Shown here in pieces: positions 11,377 through 23,500 of a stretch of 64,000 nt of DNA. Origin of the DNA: Scilla litardierei (lineage: Eukaryota; Streptophyta; Magnoliopsida; Asparagales; Asparagaceae). The stretch lies in the NCBI GenBank assembly GCA_030789695.1, contig CM061142.1:601347659-601411658 (forward strand), read 5' to 3'. Each line of letters opens with the position of its first letter. Position 1 is the first letter of the stretch. The notes beneath the pieces are model-generated. The model was not told the origin of the DNA and searched no databases. It was given only the letters and a program-made list of their open reading frames with translations. A program made the position numbers and the translations under genes.

Positions 11377-13890
11377 CTATATCTCGGATTCACCCATAAT
11401 CCCCAATTCTCGACGCAACCGCACAAAGGAGTCATCCTTTAGGGGTTTCGTGAAAATATCGGCGATTTGCTTTTGGGTTTCAACGTACACTAATATGATG
11501 TCCTTTTTAGCAACATGATCGTCTAAGAAATGGTGTCGGACATCTATGTGTTTAGATCGGGAATGGTGCACCGGATTCTTTGAAAGACAGATATCACTTT
11601 GGTTATCCACCATGATAGGGCTAGTATCACAATGAATACCAAAATCCTTCAGTGTGTGTCTCATCCAAAGAACCTGGGCACAAGCGGCACCGGCGGCAAT
11701 GTATTCCGCCTCGGTGGTTGAAAGTGATACCGAATTTTGCTTTTTGGAAAACCAAGAGACAAGGGAATTTCCTAGAAAATGGCAAGTGCCACTAGTACTC
11801 TTCCTGTCGGATTTGCATCCCGCATAATTAGCGTCACTATATGAGACTAACTCATATGTGCTAGATTTCGGATAAAGTAATCCAAAATCTAAAGTGTAAC
11901 TTAGATAGCGAAAAATACGTTTAACCGCTACTAAGTGAGAATCCTTAGGTTGAGACTGATAACGACCACAAATACAAACGGCAAACATAATATCGGGCCT
12001 ACTTGCGGTAAGATAAAGTAAACTACCTATCATACCTCGATATAGACGAATGTCTACATCTTTTCCGCCCGTATCTTTATCAAGATGCGTTGTAGTGCTC
12101 ATAGGAGTCTTTTTCCCGGAGGCATTCTCCATTACAAATCGCTTTAGCAACTCCACCGTGTATTTCGTTTGGTGGATGAAGATTGCATCGTTCAATTGGC
12201 GAATTTGGAGACCTAAGAAATATTTGAGTTCGCCCATGTGGCTCATCTCAAATTGTTCCTTCATAACATTAGAAAACTCTTCGCAAAGAGTGAAGTTAGT
12301 AGCACCGAAAATGATATCATCAACATAAATTTGAACTAATAAAATATCATTATTCGCATGCTTAATAAAAAGTGTAGAATCGGCTTCGCCCATTTTAAAA
12401 TTAAAATCCAAAAGAAAATTCTTTAGGCGATCATACCAAGCTCGAGGAGCTTGTCTCAAACCATAAAGAGCTTTCTTTAGTTTAAAAACATGATTTGGAA
12501 ATTTTTCATTTATGAAGCCCGGAGGTTGAGAAACGTAAACTTCCTCAACGACATCTCCGTTTAAAAATGCACTTTTAACATCCATTTGAAATAATTTAAA
12601 ATTTTTATGGCATGCAAAAGACAATAATAGTCTAATTGATTCTAATCTAGCTACCGGAGCGAAGGATTCTTCGAAATCGATACCTTCCTCTTGTCGATAA
12701 CCTTGAGCTACTAACCGAGCTTTGTTCCGGACGACGACTTGGTTTTCGTCGGTTTTGTTCTTGAAGATCCACTTTGTCCCTATGACGGTGTGGTTCTTCG
12801 ATGGCAAAGGAACAAGCTCCCATACCTCATTCCTCTCGAATTGAATGAGTTCCTCCTCCATGGCAAGGATCCAAGCACTATCTTCGCACGCTTCAACTAT
12901 ATTCTTTGGCTCTATCGATGAGGCAAAGGCACAATTGGCGAAGTGATGGACTTGAGATCTCATCTTGACACTATCATGAATATTGCCAATGACTTGCTCA
13001 TGAGGATGATCGCGAACGGTATGAAGCCGCTTGGGAATACCTTGATCACTAGGTATATTCTCAACAAATTCATTAGTCGGGTTAGTATCAATAGAATCAA
13101 TTGAATCAATGGACTTAGAATTTTCATACGAATCACATAACACGTCCATAGAATCATCATCATTTGAAATTCTAGAAGTAGTAAAATTATCATTAAAAGA
13201 GACATGTAGTGATTCCTCGATCGTAGAGGATCTTTTGTTGTATATCCGGTAGGCTTTGCTACGTGAGGAATACCCAACAAATATCCCCTCATCCGATCTC
13301 AGATCAAACTTGTCCAAATTATCATATGTGTTTTTAATAAAACATTTTGCGCCGAAAACATGAAAATGTTTAACTTGAGGCAATCTACCAAACAACAATT
13401 CATATCAAGTTTGTTTGGTGCCGGGCCTCAAAAGTATTCTATTAAACACATAGCAAGCGGTGTGTACCGCTTCCGCCCAAAATTGATAACCAAGTTGACT
13501 ATCTTCGAGCATAGTACGAGCACACTCCACAAGCGTTCTATTCTTCCTCTCAACAACACCATTTTGAGGAGGTGCGCGAGGGAAAGAAAACGTGTGAGTA
13601 ATTCCAAGATCATCACAAAAATTTGAGAAAGACTCATTCTCAAATTCACCCCCATGATCACTACGAATAGTGACAATGGTGGTTCCGATGAGATTTTGTA
13701 CTTTCTTCACAAATATTGTGAAGTTTTCAAAAGCTTCATTTTTATTACATAAGAAAAATACCCATGTAAATCTAGAATAATCATCGACGATGACAAGACC
13801 ATATCTTGCATTTCCTAAGGAAGCAACTCTAGTTGGCCCAAATAAATCTAGATGCGATAGCTCTAGTGGCCGTTTAGTAGAAATGCTTTT
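11377..13890 (-). pseudogene. Copia pol, integrase to RNase H, one stop
   Basis: The frame is open from about 13890 to 11377 except for a TGA at 13405-13407, where relatives usually carry proline. The integrase core starts DLFGPTRVASLG, with catalytic Asp residues in DLFG and SDHGGEF and Glu in NGVVERKNRT. RT follows ([29 protein letters not shown] in [10 protein letters not shown]). RNase H has [16 protein letters not shown] and ends in DIFTKPL. The stop separates integrase from RT. The frameshift at about 13888-13892 separates this segment from protease; it looks like one extra A in an A run. Confidence 0.9.
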
Positions 13891-14480
13891 TCTTAGGTTT
13901 AAATGAAGATTTTGGAAGCTTGCCACGTTGACAATAATCACAAAAACTTTTCTTTTCAAAAACGAGCTTCGGAAAACCTTTAATGGAATTTAATTTTGAA
14001 AGCTTATAAAGTTTTCCAAAGTTCACATGTCCAAAGCGTCGATGCCATAAGTGTTGTTCACTTGTGTTGGCAACGAGACATTGTTCATATGACTTAGGAA
14101 GATCCAAAATATAGATATCTTTATGGCGTGTGCCGGAAAATAATAATTTATTATTATCATTTGAAATATGACACAATCCTTTCTCAAAGCTAACTTTGTA
14201 ACCTTTGTCACAAAGTTGGCTTATTGAAATAAGATTATGATTTAAACCATTAACTAGATAGACATCACTAATTAAGGGTTTAGATGGGTTACCCACTTTA
14301 CCAACACCGACGATGGTTCCGCTCTCGTTGCCGCCAAATACGACGCGGTTTCCATTTGCAATGGGAACTACTCCGGAGAGCAATTGAGCGTCACCCGTCA
14401 TGTGTTTTGAACACCCGCTATCGAGTATCCAATTCCCTTTGGAGCTAAATTTAAATTTGTTGCTCCTTTTCTTTTTCTTT
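13874..14480 (-). pseudogene. Copia protease and pre-integrase domain
   Basis: The frame contains the aspartic protease motif LDSGCSKHMTG (near 14430-14390). It continues through the GAG-pre-integrase zinc domain (HLWHRRFGH...CDYCQRGK, an HHCC pattern) and ends in a shifted reading at 13874. Upstream, four in-frame stops between about 14480 and 14548 separate it from gag. The protein would process the polyprotein if gag and pol were joined, but this copy cannot express it as one chain. Confidence 0.85.
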
Positions 14481-14545
14481 TCCTTGAGTACCTAAAGATA
14501 GAGAATTTCATATCACGGTACCCAAGGTCATTGGGTCCTCAAAGG

Positions 14546-16785
14546 TTAGACCTTTGGAAGCCAAGTCCAATTGGACTTAGACTTCCCCACATAATTTCTA
14601 CTATGCACAACATCCGAAAAATAAGCATTCATATACACTTGTTTTTCATCCATGCTTGTGTCCTTTGGGCTCCAAATAGTGAAAATCTTGGGAGCCCTCA
14701 TCCTATTGGGTGCATGCATGCGACGTTGATTTCTACGTGATGCATGTTGTGGATAGGCATAAGGAACATGATGGAATGGTGCACGATGAGAATTATTCAT
14801 ATGATGAGGTGGGTGGACATATGCATGTGTGGGAACACGTGCGTGAGGGTGTCTCACATGGTGTGCACGTGCCCGAGAGTGTGTTGCATAAAAATCATCA
14901 TATGTGTGAGACGGTGGAGTAGGACGTGTGTTCCTACGTGGCATGTTATTGGTGTACATATAAGCATGCCCCTTCTTTGGAGGTCCACCCAAAGTGGGTT
15001 TCTTTCCGAAAGAGGGTGTGTACGAGATGGAACCACCATTGGTAGATGAACTACCAATAGAGTGTTTGCTCCCACTCGGTGAGGCATCGGAAGTTGGACT
15101 AACAAAAGTAGTGACCGACTTGGATGAATTTCCCATCATATACCCCAAGCCAATGTGGTGTTTGGCCGGAAGTAAGTCTTTTATGATATTATCCAAATGG
15201 CCCTTACCCTTATTGAATTCATTGATTCGGCCTAATGTGTTCTCATATTTCTCGGTGAGAGAACGCAAAGAAGTATCCAAAGTGGATACTTGCGATGTGA
15301 GCACATATACACGAGATTTAAGATTTTCATTCTCAATACTCAAAGTCGAGTTTTGAGAAGTCAAATCCTCTATCCTATGTTCTTCTGTATCCTCAATGCT
15401 AACATGTTCAAGTTTTGATTTGAGATTAACAATCTCATTTCTTAACTCTTCAACAACGGTGTCGTTGTTGGTGATGATAGTCTTAGGCGAGGTTTGAATG
15501 CTAGCTAGGTCATCTTTTACTTTAGTATATCTATTTACTAATTTAGTGTATTTAGACCATAATTGAGAGTTAGCATTCCTAAGATCATCCATGGTTACCT
15601 CATCGCCTTCGTTGTCGCTATCATCAGAGGAGGAAGATTCTTGATCATGCTCCTCTCTCGCCATGAAGCACATGTGCGCTTGCTCCACTTTCTCATCGTC
15701 CGAATCTCCGCTTGAGGAATCCTCGGAGTCGGTGAATGTTGCTCCGACAAGCCCATTTTTGTATCCCTTTTTGTACTTCTTGGACTTGTCGAACTTCGGC
15801 GCCTTCCACTTCTCCTTTTGCTTGTTTTGAGGACAATCCGCTTTGATGTGTCCTGGCTTATTGCATTTAAAGCACAAAGGTGGAGAGGCGTTAGTAGAAG
15901 TAAATTTAGAATTTTGTTTGAAGTTACCCTTTCGGAAGAAGCGATTGAACTTCTTTGCCATGAGTGCAATGGATTCCATGTCCATTTCTTCTTCCGAGTC
16001 CTCATCATCGGTAGAGGTGATGAAGCCGCCTTGAATGCAATCACCTTTTTCTTCGGCACGTCTTGGTTCAAATAGGACTTCATCTTTTCTTGTAACTTCA
16101 CCTTGCTATCTTTGCGTACCTCGTATGACATCAAAGTACCCATCAATTGAACTACGGTATACTTATTCATGTCATTACCTTCCTCGATGGCGAAGGTACG
16201 TTTCTCCCAAGAAGAAGGAAGTCCTTCGATAAGCTTCGAACACTTCTCCTTTTGGGTGTAGGTTTTGCCGAGAGCTTCCAACTCGTTCATTATGTCGACG
16301 AAGCGAGCATAATACTCCTTCATCTTTTCTCCCTGTTCCATATGAAACAATTCGTAATCTCTATTGACTACTACGAGTTTAGAATCTCTTACCCGACTCG
16401 TTCCTTCATGCAAAATGAGGAGCGAATTCCAAATTTGATATGCACTCTTACATGTGCGTATCTTATTAAAATCTTCGGGTTCCAATGCGCATTGTAAAGC
16501 ATTCATAGCTTTGGCATTTGCAATCTCCGCGGCGACCTCTGCGGTAGTCCACTTGTCGAAATCCTCTTCGGTAGGCACATTGTACTCCGACATGGTAATT
16601 CTCCACAAGGAAGCGCTCCGAAGGAACGTTTCCATCCGGCATTTCCAATATCCATAATTGACGCCGTTGAAGAATGGAGGCCTTGTCGAGGAATGTCCTT
16701 CCATGACCGAAGACGCTCCTTCACGGTTCCTGAAGGTGCCATAGTCGGAAGGTGGACGCACGGTTTTATTGTCGTTGGCAGACAT
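14546..16785 (-). pseudogene. Copia gag with CCHC knuckle, frameshifted
   Basis: Translation starts at 16785 (MSANDNKTVRPPS), 11 nt inside the PBS. The first part is a UBN2-type gag (FNGVNYGYWKCRMETFL, YYARFVDIMNELEALGK). Near 16015-16040 the frame shifts by one. The second frame carries the knuckle CFKCNKPGHIKADC (C-x2-C-x4-H-x4-C), an acidic Ser-rich segment, a coiled-coil-like stretch (LTSQNSTLSIENENLKS) and a His/Arg/Pro-rich tail to the stop at 14546. This layout suits a capsid/nucleocapsid precursor. As it stands it encodes a truncated N-terminal gag only. Confidence 0.9.
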
Positions 16786-16795
16786 AGCTAAGTAT

Positions 16796-16810
16796 CTGAC
16801 TTTGATACCA
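16796..16810 (-). other. Primer binding site of the Copia element
   Basis: Two bases inside the 5' LTR the minus strand reads TGGTATCAAAGTCAG. Its first eight bases match the complement of the plant initiator tRNA-Met 3' end (TGGTATCAGAGC), with decay after them. Confidence 0.85.
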
Positions 16811-17564
16811 AATGTAATGCCCTACAAGCTACTGCACAAGTACTAGAAGAGGAGGTGAATAGTACTTTAAAAATAACAAGGAGTATAATTCCTAATTATA
16901 GTGCAAACAACTACCAAATCAATTTGCGGAAGCTTAAATTGAATGACAACAACAAAATTAACAATGCTAACAAAAGATGTTACTGGGTTCGGATCCACCC
17001 AAGTCTCCCCGACTTGTTCCCGGTGATCCTACGTCCCAACCACCCGGATCCCCTCCGGATACTTAGGTTAGAAACCCTAACCCAAGATTTCCACTATGAT
17101 ATCTTGTGAAAAACCTTCACAAGATCAAATCATACATGCAATGGCAATAGTGAATCCCACAACCCGGGATCACAACCTTCTCTCACAACCGAGAGAATCA
17201 ACAAGCAATATAAATGAGTTTATAATGAAATAAACAATCTTACCACAAAATCCTATACCTTGAGTTTTTCTTACCAAATAGGTGAAAGGAAGGATTTGAG
17301 GAAGATGAAGTCACCAAGACCTAGCACCAAGGAAATGACCAGCAATAGGTGCATAGGAGTGATTTGGAGACTTGAATCAAGCAAGAGCTTGAAGAGCTCA
17401 CCAAGAACAAGCTTCTCTCAATATGGATTCTAGATCTAGAAAGTGAGAGAATGGGTTTCTTGTGAGGAAGAGAGCTTTGGAAATGAGTGAGAATGGCTAT
17501 CTCTTTTAATCTCAATGAATCTCTTAATGGCAGCTCTAACTTAGAGAGAAATGACCTAGGTTCG

Positions 17565-17572
17565 TATTTATA
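17565..17572 (-). promoter_or_regulatory. TATA box of the Copia element
   Basis: Minus-strand TATAAATA within CCTATAAATACG, about 55 nt downstream of the palindrome array in the 5' LTR. The same motif with the same spacing is in the 3' LTR near 6781-6788. Confidence 0.75.
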
Positions 17573-17626
17573 GGGTCCCATAAAAACAAGTTAGGTCAAT
17601 TCCCAACGGATAGAAATCTGAGGCAA

Positions 17627-18165
17627 CTAGTCGGTCAAAGAACAACCACTGACCGACTAGTTCATCAACTAGTCGGTCAGTCAAACAACATGGACCGACT
17701 AAGTGAGGAACTGAGAAGAGATAGAAATTCAGACCTAGAAATCTAGTCGGTCCAAGAAGACATTCTGACCGACTAGTTTCACAACTAGTCGGTCAGTCAG
17801 TGAACGCAGACCGACTAAGAGGCAAAATGAAATAGTCTGAATACAAATTGACTTAGTCGGTCCAAGAACAAAAGTTGACCGACTAGATTGTCAACTAGTC
17901 GGTCACCAAACGTTCTTAGACCGACTAACGATAAACAGTAGCTTAGGAGAAATTTAGTATGAACAGTAAGTCATAACTAGTCGGTCAAAGAAGCATCACT
18001 GACCGACTAGTTCACAAACTAGTCGGTCGGTGAGTCAACGTAGACCGACTAACTGTAAACAGTAAGGTGCAAGAAATTAAGGAAGCAAACTAGTCGGTCC
18101 AAGAAGCGTTGCTGACCGACTAGATCACCATCTAGTCGGTCAGTACTTCTTCTTGTACCAACTAA
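17627..18165. repeat. Palindromic DRE-like array in Copia 5' LTR
   Basis: Same five 76-nt units as in 6843-7381, in the position that would drive element transcription: upstream of the TATA box on the minus strand. Many ACCGAC/GTCGGT cores in both orientations. Confidence 0.9.
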
Positions 18166-18567
18166 CATGCACAAACAAGTCCGAATCGAAGCGCGACGCT
18201 TCGAGGAAGTTAGAATGAACTTGTACTAAGATCCTAGAGCTACGATATGAGCGTTATGAAGATAGAATCGTAAGATATACTCAAGGCTTAACATTCTATA
18301 GATCAAAGCTAAAATACTATAAATAAAACCTTAAGGAACGGTCTTCGAAAGCTTCGATCAATTCTTCATGACTTCCAAAACGGTCCAAGAGCTTCAACGA
18401 AGCTTTAGGCAATGAATACGTGCTTTGAGAAGTCTTGAGATGTCGCTTTGATTGTTCTCGTGAATTTGGCGACGATCTCCAATACTGCGCTCACAAATTG
18501 TTAGTTCATGAATTATTTATGTTTGCTCATCATCCAAAACCAAATCCGGGGAGTCCAATATTCAACA

Positions 18568-18572
18568 TATAG
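18568..18572. repeat. Target-site duplication TATAG (right)
   Basis: Exact repeat of 6027-6031 next to the Copia 5' LTR; the host sequence resumes here. Confidence 0.95.
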
Positions 18573-18968
18573 TTATAGGTATGTGATGTGAATGTATGGT
18601 GAAATATCTGCGTGCATTTGAATAACTATATATTTGTTAAATTATAGTAGTGGTGAATGTATAATAGATATAGTAAACATGATTTAATATTGTGTGGTTG
18701 ATTACATGTGTTGATATGTTTGGTGTTGGATGTATACTAGGAGATATAGGGAGTAGTATATCCATGTTTGTTTATACATAGGTAGTTATCTATATGTGAA
18801 GAATTACGATTGTATTTGCTAATGTAAAACTATTTTTATGTAAGTATGTGTAACTTGGTTAAGTAATACTATGTGATAGCTATATAAGGGATGTGTGTGA
18901 ATCTATGAATGATTGAAGTACGTGTATGAATTTGACTGTCTACGATAGGTATAAGTTTAGAATGTATA
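18573..18968. other. Continuation of GT-rich non-coding stretch
   Basis: Same TATGTG-rich plus strand as 4740-6026, from which it was separated by the Copia insertion. No gene seen. Confidence 0.65.
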
Positions 18969-19429
18969 TCTATATTATAAAACAGGGATGTTATCATGGG
19001 TTTTTGGATAAGAGTTTTTGGATAAGAGATTTTGGTTATGTGTATTGTTGTATGTGGATATGTGTATTGTTGTATAAGAGATTTTGGTTAAAAGATAATG
19101 GATAAGAGATATTAGATAAGAGAATTTGGTTTTGGTTATGTGTAATTGGGTGTGATGTTTATAAAGTTTGTATATAGGATATGAGAAATTGAGTATGAGA
19201 TATTGGAAATAAGAAATCAAAAGGGTTTTGATCACATCACAGAACTCACATCAGCCTAACATAATTTTTTTAAAAAAATTTGAATTCAACATTTTCGTTT
19301 GCATCATAGAGGTAAAAATGTGATCACATCAAAAATCGGAGGGAAACAAATTTTCCCTGCAATTTGATCACATCACACTGGGCGGGAAATTTTGCTCACA
19401 TTAGAGGGAAATTAGCCCTGCAATTTGCT

Positions 19430-20501
19430 CACATCACAAAGTAGCCCTCCATTTTACCCAACAAGATCAATCAGCACACCAGAGCTCCTCGCCATCTTCT
19501 TCTACCTGAAATTTGTCCTTCTTCACACCAGCACATCAAGAAGAGCACACGCCAAGATCAAGCAGCTCAACGTATGTTTCTTCAACCCTCATCAAGCATA
19601 TCACCCCACTACATTGTCCATTTTTTTTAATATTGTCCTGTGATAGTTCTTGATTTAAAAATTTCTGAGTGATATTTTTGAGTTAATAATGTTAATATTC
19701 TTGAGTGACCTTCATAAAATTTCTGATTCTCAAGTTAATAAATTTTTGATATCCTGAGTAACTAATTGTCCTGAGTAATGTTAATAATTTTTTGAGCACT
19801 CTTCATAATCTTGAGTAATCTTCATAATTTTAAATTTTTTTGAGCGTTACTAATGTTATGCTTGATGATAATAATATTCTGAAGATTACTGTTCTGAGTA
19901 ATCCTTCAAAAACCAAAGTGTTGAGTTCTTCACATCAAGTTTATATTGCTCAGAACATGAAGATTCAAGCTCAAGTTCTTCACATCAAGTTTATATTGCT
20001 CATTACTCAGAACATGAAGATTAACACCAATATTCTGAGTTCTTCACATCAACTTAATGCAAATCATGTTTTCCATATCAAATATTCTGAGTGTTAATAA
20101 TATTCTGAGTAAACTTGATATGTGTTATTAAAAATATCAAAAAAATCTTGAGTAATCTTCATAATATGTTTTCCATATCAAATATATTGTCCTGTTAATA
20201 TGTGTTATCAAAAATATATCACTGTAATTTTTTAATGCTAAACTTGAATTATGAAGAGTACTCAATTGAATACATAATGATTTGCCCATGAGTTCATTAT
20301 GTATTGGGTAATCTTCATGAACCCAATTGAATTTTTTACTGAATGCTAAACATAGCACTCCCCCAATTGAATTTTTTACTGACTGTGTAATTTTGTATTA
20401 TCATGTACCCACACTCCCCTTGCAGATCAACCTCTCAGTGAGAGCTTCATCCCTTGGTTAGAGCTTCATCACAGCTTGGTGTTTTGAGTTTGGTTTTTCA
20501 G
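19430..20501 (+). other. Possible Helitron leader exons and intron
   Basis: A more GC-rich, exon-like stretch (about 19430-19572) ends at a donor CAAC|GTATGTTT. A second one (20426-20501) is bounded by TTGCAG and CAG|GTATGG. Both lack a long ORF and would be 5' UTR. The support is composition and splice signals only. Confidence 0.3.
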
Positions 20502-23500
20502 GTATGGAGAAAAATTGATTGAATGTGTAATTTTGTATTGGGCATGTTTTTGGTTATAGATGTGTATTCAGTAATGGAGAAAAATTGAATGTGTACTTTT
20601 GTATTGGACATGTTTTTGGTTATATGAGAAATTGTGTTACATTTTCAATGTGTCCTCTCCTATACGAGGAATTGGGTTATAACCCAATTTAGAGATATTG
20701 GACATGTTTATAACCCAATATTTGAATTTTTGACTTTTGTAATTTTGTATTGGACATGTTTATAACCCAATTTAGAGATGTGTATAACATTTTGGTTATA
20801 ACCAAAAACATGTTCCAATTTGAAAATGTTATCCAAATTGACTGTGTACTTTTGTATTGGACATGTTATTGGTTATACCCAACTTTTGTATTGGACAGGT
20901 CACATACAAATCTATTGATGAGGGTTGAAGAAACATACGTTGAGCAAATGTAGATATCTGTTGATGAGTGATATCTGTGATAGTTTTTTGCAAATGTGAG
21001 CAAATGCAATATTGTCAATTTGCAAATGTGAGCTGCTTGATACTGTCCATTTAAAATTTGAGCTGTCAATTTGCAATGTGAGCTGTCAATTTGCAAATGT
21101 GAGCAGCTCACATTGACAATATCAAGCAGCTCACATTTTTGTCAATTTAAAATTTGCAAATGTGAGCAGCTCAATCTATTGTCAATTTTTGAACTATCAC
21201 GTATGCAATTTTTTTCATATGCAATTCTTTTGCAATCTATTGATGAGTGATATATGTGATAGTTTTTTGCAAATGATATCTTGAGCAAATGTCTGCAATG
21301 TTTGAAGCAAGTTTCAATTTTTGTTAATGTGTCCTGTAAATTATGTTTGAAGCAATGTTTGAAGCAATGTTTGACAAAATGTGTCCTGTAAATTATGTTA
21401 CGCCCAGTAGCTATTTCAATTTACTCTTCTACCTAAATTTCAGTGTCCTGTCAATGTTGATTATGAGTTTGATATTGGAATTATCCATTAGCAATGTGAG
21501 TTTGATATTGGATTGAGGATCATAGAAGCAATGTGAGTTTGATATTTTGAGAATGGTATCAAATTTTGCATGTACTGATTGTCAAACTGATTGTCCTGAA
21601 AATGGATAATTCCAAACTCCAATATCAAACTGATTGTCCTGTAATGAATGGATATTTTCAATGGAGTTTATCCTGGAATAAGCAAACATAATTTCCATGG
21701 ATAAGCAATGTGAATGAATGGATATTTCACATTATCCATGTACTCAAAATAACTTCAAAAATTTATTGAGAATTATGTTTGGAGTTTGGAATTATCCATT
21801 CTCAAAATTTTTGAAGTTAGTTTGAGAATGCATTATTGCATGTACTGAGTTTATCCATGGATAAGCAATGTGAATGGATAATTCCAATATCAAAAATTTT
21901 ATATTGCAAGCTTAACATCAAGTTTATATTGCAAGCTTGAGCTTGAGCTTGAGCTTGAAAGTGTTGAGTTTTTGATATGGAAAACATGGATTTGAGTATT
22001 TGAATGCCCATGAGTTCATTTTCATTTGAATTGATACTTTGATAATTTGAGTTCAATGTCAATTTGCTTCGAATGCCAATGATTTGCATTATGTATTGGA
22101 ATGAAATATTGGAATTTGTACTGGAAATTATGTATTGGAAATATTGGAATTGTTTTTTTCATATGAAAAATTGCAAAATACATAGGACACTGTAGATATA
22201 AGGATTTTGCATATGAAAAAAACAATTTTTTCAATTTTTTTGGGTCCTGTCAACAGAATTGCATCTTCATCTTTTAATTTATTTCGCAAGCACAATTTTG
22301 TCCTTCAAAACCAAAGTGTTGAGTTCTTCACATCAAGTTTATATTGCAAGCGTGAGCTTGAGCTTGAAAGTGTTGAGTTTTTGATATGGAAAACATGGAT
22401 TTGAGTATTTGAATGCCCATGAGTTCATTTGCATTTGAATTGCTGCTTTGATAATTTGAGTTCAATGTCAATTTGCTTGGAATGCCAATGATTTGCATTA
22501 TGTATTGGAATGAAATATTTGAATTTGTATTGGAAATTATGTATTGGAAATATTGGAATTTTTTTTTCATATGCAAAATTGCAAAATACATAGGACACTG
22601 TAGATATAAGGATTTTGCATATGAAAAAAACAATTTTTTCAATTTTTTGGGTCCTGTCAACAGAATTGAATGCATATGCCAAATTCTCTCAAGAACTCAT
22701 CATCATCTTTTAATTTATTTCGCAAGCACAATCTTGTCCTGCAAAACCAAAGTGTTGAGTTCTTCACATCAAGTTTATATTGCAAGCTTGAGCTTGAGCT
22801 TGAGCTTGAAAGTGTTGAGTTTTTGATATGGAAAACATGGATTTGAGTTTTTGAATGCCCATGAGTTCATTTGCATTTGAATTGATACTTTGATAATTTG
22901 AGTTCAATGTCAATTTGCTTCGAATGCCAATGATTTGCATTATGTCTTGGAATGTTTTAATTTGTATTGGAAATATTGGAATTGTTATTGCAAATATTGG
23001 AATTTGTATTGGAAATTATGTATTGGAAATATTGGAATTGTTTTTTATATGCAAAATTGCAAAATACATAGGACACTGTAGATATAAGGATTTTGCATAT
23101 GAAAAAAACAATTTTTTTGGGTCCTTTCAATGAGAATTATAACAACAGAATAATTGAATACATATGCAAAATTTTCTTGATATGCAAATGTCAATTTTTT
23201 TGGGTCCTGTCAACAGAATTGAATGCATATGCAAAATTCTCTACATATGAAAAATTCTCTACATTGCCAGGACACTTTACATAAGCAAAATTCTCTACAG
23301 TGTCCTGGCAATCCTATGCATTGCCAGGATTTGAAACAAATCATTTTGATAATCTCTTCATTTTTGCATTACAGTGTCCTGTGAAGATTTTTTTAATATG
23401 AATTTGTTAATTTGTTAATGATAAGAGCTTGCTGATAAGAGCTTGATCAGAGCTTGATGATTTTTTATGTGTTAATGAAAATTTTAATGTTGGATGAGAG

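Larger units (their letters stand above)
6032..18567 (-). mobile_element. Complete Sirevirus-type Copia LTR retrotransposon
   Basis: The 12.5-kb element is read on the minus strand. It has near-identical LTRs (6032-7783 and 16813-18567), TATAG duplications, a PBS resembling initiator tRNA-Met, gag with a CCHC knuckle, protease, integrase, RT and RNase H in Copia order. An extra env-like ORF lies downstream of pol, and a GGGGGAGA polypurine tract precedes the 3' LTR. This combination defines Sireviruses. Coding is damaged: a gag frameshift, stops between gag and protease, a pol frameshift, one integrase/RT-linker stop and one env-like stop. By eye the LTRs differ at only about four places, so insertion is recent. 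Confidence 0.95.
16813..18567 (-). repeat. Copia 5' LTR (minus-strand element)
   Basis: 1755 nt, near-identical to 6032-7783. Read on the minus strand it holds the palindrome array first, then the TATA box about 55 nt further on, then the transcribed part down to TGTAATGCCC, the PBS side. The U3 therefore contains the array. Confidence 0.95.

Noticed and set aside
22473..22826. 117-residue ORF in the AT-rich repeats
   Set aside because: Falls in a tandem repeat, its opposite strand is also open, and the other repeat copies break the frame.
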